Source of the DNA: Curtobacterium sp. PhB115
Lineage (GTDB): Bacteria; Actinomycetota; Actinomycetes; Actinomycetales; Microbacteriaceae
Reading direction: 5' to 3'
NCBI RefSeq assembly: GCF_003752025.1
Contig: NZ_RJKR01000005.1
Coordinates: 1,052,491-1,116,490 of the forward strand
Length of the DNA stretch: 64,000 nt
Positions within the stretch are counted from its first letter, which is position 1. Each line of letters opens with the position of its first letter. Below, in pieces: positions 52,903-59,257 of the stretch. Under the pieces are notes generated by a model, which saw nothing but the letters and a program-made list of their open reading frames with translations, was not told the origin of the DNA and did no database searches. The translations under genes were made by a program, and so were the position numbers.

Positions 52903-53268
52903 ATGGCCACCGTGTCCGAGCTCCTGACCGCGAACCTCCACGACGTCTTCGGCAACCGGGACCCCGCTTCCCGACGGGCGGCGATCGAGCGGACCTACTC
53001 CTCCGACGTGACCTTCACCGACCCGGAGGCCACCGTCGTCGGGCGGGACGCGCTCGAGCAGAAAGCCGCCGAGCTCCTCGACGGGGCGCCCGGCGCGTTC
53101 CAGTTCGTGGAGGAGGGACGCCGGTACGTCTCCGCGACGCACGGTGCGCTCGCGTGGGGCTTCGGTCCCGTCGGAGCGCCCGTCGTCCGTGGCGTCGACG
53201 TGATCGAGGTCCGTGACGACGTCATCGTGGCGCTGACGACCGTGCTGGCGGAGCCCGACCCGGCCTGA
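52903..53268 (+). CDS. SnoaL-like (NTF2-fold) protein
   Basis: A 121-residue NTF2-fold protein, of the small SnoaL-like class. SELLTANLHDVFGNRDPASRRAAIERTYSSDVTFTDPEATVVGRDALEQKA is the typical helix-strand start, and DVIEVRDDVIVALTTVL the end strand. Many such proteins are small enzymes or ligand pockets; none can be assigned here. Confidence 0.85.
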   Translation: MATVSELLTANLHDVFGNRDPASRRAAIERTYSSDVTFTDPEATVVGRDALEQKAAELLDGAPGAFQFVEEGRRYVSATHGALAWGFGPVGAPVVRGVDVIEVRDDVIVALTTVLAEPDPA

Positions 53269-53310
53269 CGTGGTCTGACGTGGTCTGACCGCTGTGTGCG
53301 GTCGCGACTC

Positions 53311-53366
53311 CACGCTCACCGACAGTTCGTGCGCGGGCGAGCGCGTGATCTGTCGCTGGGGGCGTG
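53311..53366. repeat. Dispersed palindrome, GCGACA-TTCACG family, copy 4 (diverged)
   Basis: The left half CACGCTCACCGACAGTTCGT and right half GTGATCTGTCGCTGGGGGCGTG pair imperfectly, between convergent SnoaL-like and AlkD-like genes. Confidence 0.65.
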
Positions 53367-53373
53367 AGCTCGG

Positions 53374-53471
53374 TCGCGGTCAGCCGCGCAGTCGGGCGCG
53401 GTCAGCCGCGCAGTCGGTCGCGGTCAGCCGCGCAGCACGTCGCGGTCAGCCGCGCAGTCGGTCGCGGTCGG
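53374..53471. repeat. 22-bp tandem repeat overlapping the AlkD-like gene end
   Basis: Units TCGCGGTCAGCCGCGCAGTCGG at 53374, 53396, 53418 and 53440, plus a partial fifth. Each contains the minus-strand sequence CTGCGCGGCTGA, i.e. copies of the gene's own final codons and stop. Confidence 0.88.
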
Positions 53472-54096
53472 CCGGTGCGAGGTGCTCGGTCGCCGTCTGC
53501 CGTGCCGCGGGCGTCAGGAACCGCCCGCTCTTCTCGAGGAACGCGACGAGTGCCGGCTCCGACGCCCGCTTGCCCGTCTCGCGCAGCACCCACCCGAGCG
53601 CGGACTGCACCGTGTCGCTCCGCTCGCGCACCAGGCGACCTGCGATCGCGAGCGGCACCTCGGCGTCGCCCTGCTTCGCGAACGCCAGCGTCGCCACGAC
53701 CGCGATCCGCCGGACCATCGCGACGTCCGACTTGACGAGCGCGAAGAGCGGACCGGTCGAGCCGCCGACGAGCGGGGCGCCGACGAGTTCCTCGGCTCCG
53801 AGGTCGACGGGTGCAGTGTCATCGAAGCGCTCCGCCTTCGCCGCCGACAGGTACTCGTCGGTCAGCTCCGGGTCCGGCCGTTCCCGCATCGCCTGCACGA
53901 GCAGCAGCACCGCGACGAGCTTCGCCCCGGGGTCCTCGCTCCAGAGCAGCGCGGACCGCTCACCTTCGTCGAGGCCCTGGAACTGCCGCGCCACCCGGCG
54001 TGCCGCCGCGACGTCGCCGCTGGTGCGCGCGAACGCGACGAGCACAGCCCCTGCGTCGTTGCCTCTGCCGTTCTTCCCTGCCTGGAGGCCCGTCAT
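53446..54096 (-). CDS. DNA alkylation repair (AlkD-like HEAT) protein
   Basis: A 216-residue helical-repeat protein. LLWSEDPGAKLVAVLLLVQAM, LVKSDVAMVRRIAVVATLAFAKQGD and DTVQSALGWVLRETGKRASEPALVAFLEKSG are HEAT-like repeats similar to AlkC/AlkD glycosylases that remove alkylated bases. The usual W-D-L cluster is only partly visible, so activity is uncertain. Its end is encoded in a 22-bp tandem repeat. The start overlaps the TauE-like stop by four bases. Confidence 0.75.
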   Translation of the reverse strand: MTGLQAGKNGRGNDAGAVLVAFARTSGDVAAARRVARQFQGLDEGERSALLWSEDPGAKLVAVLLLVQAMRERPDPELTDEYLSAAKAERFDDTAPVDLGAEELVGAPLVGGSTGPLFALVKSDVAMVRRIAVVATLAFAKQGDAEVPLAIAGRLVRERSDTVQSALGWVLRETGKRASEPALVAFLEKSGRFLTPAARQTATEHLAPADRDRLRG

Positions 54097-54896
54097 GCGA
54101 CCTCACCGTCCGTCGCGTCGTTCCGGCGTGCGGTCCGACGACCACGGCTGAGCACGATGACCGCCACGACCACCAGGAACGCGGCGAAGAGCCAGGTGCC
54201 CACCTGCGGGTCGACGAGGCGTGCGAGCCACGCCCCCGCCGGCGAACAGACCGCGGCGGTGATGCCGACCGTCAACCCGACCCGCAGGTCCACCGTCCGA
54301 CGACGGAGGTTCGCGACCGTACCCGACACCGACGTCGGCACCATCGTGAGCAGCGACGTGCCCTTCGCGAGCAGGTCGCCGGCGCCGAGCACGACCTCGA
54401 GTCCCGGCACGATCACGACGCCACCGCCGACCCCGACCAGCCCCGACAGCACGCCCGACAACAGCCCGAGCAGCAGGAGCACGATCGCCTCGACGACGCC
54501 GAAGTGCACCTCGCCGCCACGCGTCGGCACCGTGGTGAACAGCGAGACGAGCACGACGGCGATGAAGCCGACGAAGATCCAGGGCAGTACCCGGAGCGGG
54601 AGCGCACGGAGGAGCCGGGCGCCGAGCGGGGCACCGACGACGCTGCCGATCGCGAGCGTGAGCGCCGCCGACCAGTGCACGTCACCCTGCACGGCGTAGG
54701 TGATCGCGCCGACGACAGCTGCGGGGGCGATGGCCACGAGCGACGTCGCCGAGGCCCGGCGCTGGTCCATGTGCACGAATGCCATGAGCGCCGGCACCAC
54801 GATGACCCCACCACCGACGCCGAACAGCCCGGACAGGATCCCCGCGAGGACCCCGATCGCCACCAACACGATCCCGGTCCCACCGCGCGTCTTCAT
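54093..54896 (-). CDS. TauE/SafE family sulfite exporter-like permease
   Basis: A 267-residue membrane protein with about eight helices in two homologous halves; GLFGVGGGVIVVPALMAF and LVGVGGGVVIVPGLEVVL are the duplicated TauE/SafE motifs. The family moves sulfite, sulfoacetate or related anions. Leaderless-type TACCCT 7 bases before the ATG. It is operonic with the AlkD-like gene. Confidence 0.92.
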   Translation of the reverse strand: MKTRGGTGIVLVAIGVLAGILSGLFGVGGGVIVVPALMAFVHMDQRRASATSLVAIAPAAVVGAITYAVQGDVHWSAALTLAIGSVVGAPLGARLLRALPLRVLPWIFVGFIAVVLVSLFTTVPTRGGEVHFGVVEAIVLLLLGLLSGVLSGLVGVGGGVVIVPGLEVVLGAGDLLAKGTSLLTMVPTSVSGTVANLRRRTVDLRVGLTVGITAAVCSPAGAWLARLVDPQVGTWLFAAFLVVVAVIVLSRGRRTARRNDATDGEVA

Positions 54897-54903
54897 CGCC
54901 TCA

Positions 54904-54909
54904 AGGGTA
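54904..54909 (-). promoter_or_regulatory. -10 box TACCCT for leaderless TauE-like gene
   Basis: Minus-strand TACCCT is 7 bases before the ATG at 54896. Confidence 0.5.
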
Positions 54910-54926
54910 TCCGCGCCGCGGCCGCC

Positions 54927-54948
54927 CCACTTCGTGAGCAGAAATGGT
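54927..54948. repeat. Left 22-bp inverted repeat of the nuclease/TA cassette
   Basis: CCACTTCGTGAGCAGAAATG plus GT at 54927-54948 is repeated in exact inverse at 56901-56922, 1,996 bp end to end, bracketing the nuclease and hicAB genes. It begins 4 bases before the nuclease stop region. Confidence 0.8.
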
Positions 54949-54951
54949 TAC

Positions 54952-56049
54952 TCAGTTCGCGAGCCGCCCCACGCCCTCCCGGATCGAAGCCGCGTGGAGG
55001 TAGATGTCGTCCAGTTCATCGATCGGGTGCTTCGTCTCGACCTTGTTCTCGTCGAAGAGGCCGAGGTACTTCTGCTTCTTGCCGTTGAACCAGAGGCGGG
55101 CGATCGGCTTGCGGTTGTTGTCGTCGAGCAGCACCGCGAAGTACGACTTCTGATCGCGGTGCGCGATGCGGTCCGGCTTGACCTCGCTGCAGGCGATGGC
55201 CTTGACGATCTGGTAACCCTCGAGCTCCTCGAGCGTCGTCTCGATCTCGGTGTCGCGATCGAGGTCGTCTTCGGCAACCGCTGCGCTCGTGACGGTTTCT
55301 GCGGGTGCGTCCGCCCCGACGGGCGCGCTGTACGAGGCACCGAGAGCAGTCTTCAACCGATCGTTGACCTGCTCGTTGAGGAACTGCTTCGAGGCCTTCG
55401 CGACCAGCGCCGTGAACTGCGTTCGCGCTTCCTGCGTGAACCGACCGTCGTAGACACGCGACGTGAAGAGGCGGACGAAGTCCTCTTCCGGCTCACGGAA
55501 CTGTGCCGCGATCGCTCGCTTGATCGAACCGACGTACTTCAGTTCCTCTGCGGCACTGATCACCGAGTCGAGGTCGAAGACGTCCTTCGTGAGCTTGCTC
55601 AGTTCTGGAAGGAGCGTCTCGTCGATGTCGGCGAGGTCCAGCACCAGGAATGGACGGTCGTCCATCTTGTTCGGCGCGTCGAGGTCTGTGTAGAAGTTGT
55701 AGACCTCGCCGTTCGTCAGGACGGCGATCCGGGCGTTCGTGACTGAGAAGTAACGGAACAGCTGCGATGCGTGCTCGATCTTCAACGGCTCGGTCGACTT
55801 CTTGCACTCGATGAGGATCTGCACCTCGCCGTCGCGCATGATCGCGTAGTCGACCTTCTCGCCGCGCTTCACGCCGACATCGGCAGTGAACTCCGGCACG
55901 ACTTCCAGCGGGTTGAAGACGTCGTACCCGAGGATCGTCGAGATGAAGGGCATGACGAACGCGTTCTTCGTCGCTTCTTCGGTCTGGATGGCATCGCGCT
56001 GGTTCTGCACCTTCGTCGCCATCGCGGCGAGACGCTCTTCGAACTCCAT
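54952..56049 (-). CDS. Stand-alone HsdR N-terminal-like restriction endonuclease
   Basis: A 365-residue protein resembling the type I restriction enzyme R N-terminal nuclease domain. After an EERLAAMATKVQNQRD helix, ATKNAFVMPFISTILGYDVFNPLEVVPEF leads to a PD-(D/E)xK core: KVDYAIMRDGEVQILIECKK (Asp, then Glu-Cys-Lys). SQLFRYFSVTNARIAVLTNG and FLVLDLADID also match. There is no helicase domain and no methylase or specificity gene nearby. GGGGAG precedes the ATG. The gene is visibly AT-richer than its neighbours. Single HsdR-N proteins are common in defence islands; target unknown. Confidence 0.85.
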   Translation of the reverse strand: MEFEERLAAMATKVQNQRDAIQTEEATKNAFVMPFISTILGYDVFNPLEVVPEFTADVGVKRGEKVDYAIMRDGEVQILIECKKSTEPLKIEHASQLFRYFSVTNARIAVLTNGEVYNFYTDLDAPNKMDDRPFLVLDLADIDETLLPELSKLTKDVFDLDSVISAAEELKYVGSIKRAIAAQFREPEEDFVRLFTSRVYDGRFTQEARTQFTALVAKASKQFLNEQVNDRLKTALGASYSAPVGADAPAETVTSAAVAEDDLDRDTEIETTLEELEGYQIVKAIACSEVKPDRIAHRDQKSYFAVLLDDNNRKPIARLWFNGKKQKYLGLFDENKVETKHPIDELDDIYLHAASIREGVGRLAN

Positions 56050-56115
56050 TGTTTCTCCCCTGTGCTCAGGGCAACGCTAGTTGACGACTCGTCACCCATC
56101 GACCGCGTGGGCCTC

Positions 56116-56129
56116 CCCCGTTCGCGGGG
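56116..56129 (-). terminator. CCCCG-TTCG-CGGGG hairpin after hicB-like gene
   Basis: A 5-bp perfect GC stem 34 bases past the antitoxin stop codon. Confidence 0.4.
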
Positions 56130-56163
56130 CGTGCTGTGCAGCCCCCTTGAGAACAGGACGACA

Positions 56164-56565
56164 TCACGATGCAGCGAGCGCCGCTGCATCTCGCTCGTGC
56201 ACGAGCTGGTGGACTCGCTGGTACGAGACACCGAGCACCACGGCGATGTCGCGCAGGGTCATGCCGTCGTCCTTGAGGGACACTGCGATCGCCCGGCGCA
56301 GCGACAGCGCCCGAGCTTCCTTCTCCTCGGCCTCGGCCCGGAGCGCGAACGCCTCGTCGAGTGACCGGGCGAGTGCGGGCTCGAGTTCTGCACGGATGAC
56401 GACGGTCACGTCGGCCTGGTCGACGTCAGCGACGAACGCGATCGCTTCACGCTGGGCGTCTGCGGCGAGATCGAGCCGCCGCACCTGCGAGATCGCGCCG
56501 GGGAACTGGTCGTTCTGGACGACCCACCAGTTGCCCTCACGGTGTGCGTGCGACGTGTAGGTCAT
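56164..56565 (-). CDS. hicB: HicB-like antitoxin with C-terminal HTH
   Basis: A 133-residue protein. The N-terminal half (MTYTSHAHREGNWWVVQNDQ and FPGAISQVRRLDLAADAQREAIAFV) looks like a partial RNase-H-like HicB fold; a charged helix (DEAFALRAEAEEKEARALSLRR) connects to a helix-turn-helix LKDDGMTLRDIAVVLGVSYQRVHQLV. Its ATG overlaps the upstream toxin gene stop by four bases. The HTH is expected to bind the nested palindrome at 56778-56818 and autoregulate the module. Confidence 0.7.
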   Translation of the reverse strand: MTYTSHAHREGNWWVVQNDQFPGAISQVRRLDLAADAQREAIAFVADVDQADVTVVIRAELEPALARSLDEAFALRAEAEEKEARALSLRRAIAVSLKDDGMTLRDIAVVLGVSYQRVHQLVHERDAAALAAS

Positions 56566-56771
56566 CGCCACCACCCCTTCCCGAATTCGTGCTCGTACTG
56601 CTTGAAGAACGCCCGAGCGGTCCCGTCCGCGATCTCGGAGTGGCGGCCGATCGTGCTGCGCGTACCGCCGACGACGACGCCAGTGTGGTTCGCCAGCTCG
56701 ACTTCGCGGTACTCGAGGCCCGCAGCGCGCGCCGCGATCTTGAGCCGCTTGAGCACCGCCTGCCGTTTCAT
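56562..56771 (-). CDS. hicA: HicA-like toxin (putative mRNA interferase)
   Basis: A 69-residue basic protein: MKRQAVLKRLKIAARAAGLE, a strand with NHTGVVVGG carrying the His at the place of the HicA active site, STIGRHSEIADGTARAFFKQ and the C-terminal GKGWWR typical of the family. HicA toxins are small double-stranded-RNA-binding-fold RNases that cleave mRNA. It precedes its antitoxin, the usual hicAB order. The assignment rests on size, order and these motifs. Confidence 0.68.
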   Translation of the reverse strand: MKRQAVLKRLKIAARAAGLEYREVELANHTGVVVGGTRSTIGRHSEIADGTARAFFKQYEHEFGKGWWR

Positions 56772-56777
56772 ACCTTA

Positions 56778-56818
56778 TGTCTACGGCGCTTGACACTTCA
56801 AGTCAAGGAGCATAGACA
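56778..56818 (-). promoter_or_regulatory. Nested palindromic operator and promoter of hicAB
   Basis: Two pairs of 6-bp inverted repeats are nested symmetrically: TGTCTA (56778-56783)/TAGACA (56813-56818) outside, CTTGAC (56789-56794)/GTCAAG (56802-56807) inside, with spacers of 5, 7 and 5 bases. On the minus strand TTGACT and, 17 bases on, TAGACA form a -35/-10 promoter within it. Confidence 0.8.
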
Positions 56819-56863
56819 GAGCGGGATAACCCTCCGTCGTACCGAGCGAGGTGGCGGCCGTCC

Positions 56864-56922
56864 CGTGCGCAGAAATGGTCGGGTGCCCGAAGGCGACCCG
56901 ACCATTTCTGCTCACGAAGTGG
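56864..56922. repeat. Right inverted repeat and hairpin, CGTGAGCAGAAATGGTCG family
   Basis: Arms 56864-56884 and 56896-56916 form a 21-bp hairpin with one mismatch; 56901-56922 is the exact inverse of 54927-54948. It also stands just past the stop of the M23 gene on its downstream side. Confidence 0.8.
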
Positions 56923-56943
56923 AACGCCGAGCGCTCCGCAGGA

Positions 56944-58140
56944 TCAGCGGAAGTGCATGTTCTTCAGGGGATCGATGAGGGTGCCGTTCCGGCGCGTCTC
57001 GACGTGCACGTGCGGACCGGTCGACTGCCCGGTGTTGCCGGAACGTGCGATCTCGGTCGCGAGCTTCACGACCTGCCCCTTCTTCACCTCGATCTTGCTG
57101 AGGTGTGCCGTGAGCACCGTCGTCAGCCCGTAGGTCACCACGATGTAGTTGCCGTACGCGGCGTCGTTCGCGACGGTCGTCGTCACCGTTCCGGTCCCCG
57201 AGGCGTAGACCTTCGTGCCGACCGGTACGGGTGCGTCGGTGCCCTGGTGGTAGCGCGGGACGTGCCCGGCGCCGCGGTCGTCGCCGTACCGCCCGCTGAT
57301 CTTGGTGCCCGCGACCGGCCAGGCCAGCCCGGTCACCGGTCGGCTCGACCAGACCCGGGTGTCCTTCGAGCCGTAGAGGACGACGTTGCCGTCGACCTGC
57401 ACGAGCAGGTTGCCGGCACCGGCAGTGCTCGTCCGCGAGGTCCAGAGAGCGACCTTCTTGCGTGCGGCGTTGCGGGTCCAGACGACGAAGTTGCCGTTCT
57501 TCTGCAGCTCGGCCCAGGCGCCGGGGTGGCCGCCGGTCCGGGACTGCCAGACCACGCGACCGCTGACCTTCTGCACCAGGTTGCCGTCGGTGCGCATGTT
57601 CAGGACGCGGGTCGAGGTCGGGTCGGACCGCAGGACCGTGCCACCGAGGAGCGTGTTCCCCGAGGGGACCCGGTCCTGGTAGGTGGTCCAGTTCACGACG
57701 ACGGAGCTGCCGGCGAGGAGCGCCATCGTGCCGTCGGCGCGGAGCTTCAGGGCGGTCGAGTTCGCACTGCCGGCCGAGGCCCAGCGGGCGAGCCGCTTGC
57801 CGTTCTTCGTGATGTCGAGGGCACGGTTCCGGCCGACGACGGCGACCGCGCCGGGCGACCCGGCGGTGTTCGACGCCCAGAGCACCTGGTTGCCGATGCC
57901 GTACTCGACGAGGTTCCCGTCGCCCTGCATGATGAGCTTGAACTGGCCGTTCGGCGAGGTCACCGAGTCACCCGGGTAGATCGTGGTGCCGGCGGGCGCG
58001 GTGCCCACGTACACGGCGGATGCCGCAGCCGGCTCGGCCGTCACGACGAGCGCACCCGCGGCGAGGGCCAGTGCCGTGACGGCGCCGGCGATGCGTGGGA
58101 GCCGGCGCACACGTGCGACGGTCGACGGAGTGGTGGTCAT
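56944..58140 (-). CDS. Secreted M23 endopeptidase with bulb-lectin-like domain
   Basis: A 398-residue exported protein. The signal peptide (ARVRRLPRIAGAVTALALAAGALVVT, cleavage near PAAASA) is followed by two bulb-type lectin-like segments (about 45-270; repeated LKLRADGTMALLA, LNMRTDGNLVQKV, VQVDGNVVLYG strands) and an M23 peptidase domain (about 275-398): RYHQGTDAPVPVG gives H-x3-D, and GQSTGPHVHVE the H-x-H. M23 enzymes are zinc peptidases cutting peptidoglycan cross-links. The lectin part may target cell-wall sugars. Confidence 0.9.
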   Translation of the reverse strand: MTTTPSTVARVRRLPRIAGAVTALALAAGALVVTAEPAAASAVYVGTAPAGTTIYPGDSVTSPNGQFKLIMQGDGNLVEYGIGNQVLWASNTAGSPGAVAVVGRNRALDITKNGKRLARWASAGSANSTALKLRADGTMALLAGSSVVVNWTTYQDRVPSGNTLLGGTVLRSDPTSTRVLNMRTDGNLVQKVSGRVVWQSRTGGHPGAWAELQKNGNFVVWTRNAARKKVALWTSRTSTAGAGNLLVQVDGNVVLYGSKDTRVWSSRPVTGLAWPVAGTKISGRYGDDRGAGHVPRYHQGTDAPVPVGTKVYASGTGTVTTTVANDAAYGNYIVVTYGLTTVLTAHLSKIEVKKGQVVKLATEIARSGNTGQSTGPHVHVETRRNGTLIDPLKNMHFR

Positions 58141-58259
58141 GGATCCCCTGCCCTGGAATCGACCACGCCCCTGCGCAGCCGTTCGGCGCTCGCCCTGTAC
58201 GAGTCGCCGAACGATGGTCGCTTTTTGCAACACCCTGCGCAAGCCCCTTGACAGGGGGG

Positions 58260-58736
58260 TCACGGTGCCTGGAAGAACTCCTTCGGGGTCGCGAGCAGGG
58301 CTTCGAGCTTGTGGAACGACTGCGTCCACCCGGCGATGTTCATGTCGCGCATGACCTCGGGGAACGGCCCCTGGGTGAGGGTGAGGACCGTTCCGTCGCC
58401 GTCGGAGGCGAACTCGATCGTCAGGGACAGTTGCGTGCCGTCCTCGACCCCGGGGATGCCGTGGGCGGTCGACGTCCCCACGATCAGGCGGTTCTCCTCG
58501 ATCTGCTCGAGCGTCGAGGTGACGGGCGACGACCACTCCGCGTTGTCGTTGCTCACCATCGTGAGGTTCCAGGCGCCACCTACCCGGGCGTCGACCTCGA
58601 CGGTGGCGGCGGGGACGTGGAAGCCGAGCGGACCGAACCACAGCGCGAGCTGCGCCGGGTCGACGAACGCGCGGTAGACGTCCTCGACGGGGAACGCGAA
58701 CCGGTGGGTGGCGTGTGCGGTGAACTGATCGGTCAT
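58260..58736 (-). CDS. SRPBCC (AHSA1-like) protein
   Basis: A 158-residue START/Bet v1-fold protein: HRFAFPVEDVYRAFVDPAQLALWFGPLGF and FTLTQGPFPEVMRDMNIAGWTQSFHKLEALL-like C-terminus match the AHSA1 group regularly paired with ArsR regulators. Its ATG overlaps the ArsR stop by four bases. Ligand unknown. Confidence 0.9.
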   Translation of the reverse strand: MTDQFTAHATHRFAFPVEDVYRAFVDPAQLALWFGPLGFHVPAATVEVDARVGGAWNLTMVSNDNAEWSSPVTSTLEQIEENRLIVGTSTAHGIPGVEDGTQLSLTIEFASDGDGTVLTLTQGPFPEVMRDMNIAGWTQSFHKLEALLATPKEFFQAP

Positions 58737-59167
58737 GACTGCTCCTGCGGATCGACGGTGAAGGCGGAACTGGCGGAACTGGCGGAACTGGCGGAACTCG
58801 TGGAAGTGGTGGGTGGGGCGGTGGACGGACCGCCCACCGGGGCGGGCGTGCGCCGGGCGGCGAGCACGGCCTCCAGGCTGTCGAACCGGCGGTCCCAGAC
58901 GGGCAGCAGCCCGCCCAGCCATGCGCCGAGCTCGTCGACGGCCTCTGGCCGGAGGCGGCACGTGCGCCAGGTGCCGTGCCGCTCGCGGCTGATGAGGCCG
59001 GCGCGTTCGAGGACGCCGAGGTGGCGCGAGATCGCCGGGCCGCTGACGTCGAACGGGGTGGACAGGTCCGAGACGGTCGCCTCGCCCTTCCCGAGTCGTT
59101 CGACGATGCGGCGTCGGATCGGGTCGGCGAGCGCCGACAGGACGGCGTCGATGCGGTCGGGCTCCAT
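58733..59167 (-). CDS. ArsR-family regulator with repetitive Ser-Ala tail
   Basis: A 144-residue winged-helix regulator: LADPIRRRIVERLGKGEATVSDLSTPFDVSGPAISRHLGVLERAGLISRERHG is a standard ArsR HTH without metal-binding cysteines. The tail contains SSASSASSASSA encoded by four 9-bp repeats, so its length may vary. Operon with the SRPBCC gene; a 14-bp AT-rich palindrome lies before it. Confidence 0.9.
   Translation of the reverse strand: MEPDRIDAVLSALADPIRRRIVERLGKGEATVSDLSTPFDVSGPAISRHLGVLERAGLISRERHGTWRTCRLRPEAVDELGAWLGGLLPVWDRRFDSLEAVLAARRTPAPVGGPSTAPPTTSTSSASSASSASSAFTVDPQEQS
58763..58798 (-). repeat. In-frame 9-bp repeat (AGTTCCGCC)x4
   Basis: Four exact units encode Ser-Ser-Ala in the ArsR C-terminus. 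Expansion or loss would keep the reading frame. Confidence 0.9.
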
Positions 59168-59190
59168 CGCGCACCTCCTGATGAACCTGG

Positions 59191-59204
59191 CGGTTAATTA
59201 ACCG
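59191..59204. promoter_or_regulatory. Operator CGGTTAATTAACCG
   Basis: A perfect 14-bp palindrome, AT-rich at its centre, 23 bases upstream of the ArsR start codon. It is the expected place for an ArsR autoregulatory site and overlaps the promoter region. Confidence 0.78.
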
Positions 59205-59257
59205 GCGCGTTCAGTATGCGCGGGTCGGGGGTCTGACGCAAGGGCCAAGATGGGAGC

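Noticed and set aside
53374..53471. CRISPR-like array
   Set aside because: Unit is a contiguous 22-bp tandem repeat without unique spacers and there are no cas genes in the window.
54952..56049. Complete type I restriction-modification system
   Set aside because: Only an HsdR N-terminal-like nuclease is present; no helicase domain, HsdM or HsdS gene is found on either side.
54927..56922. Classical insertion sequence
   Set aside because: Inverted repeats are present but there is no transposase gene and no clear target-site duplication outside them.
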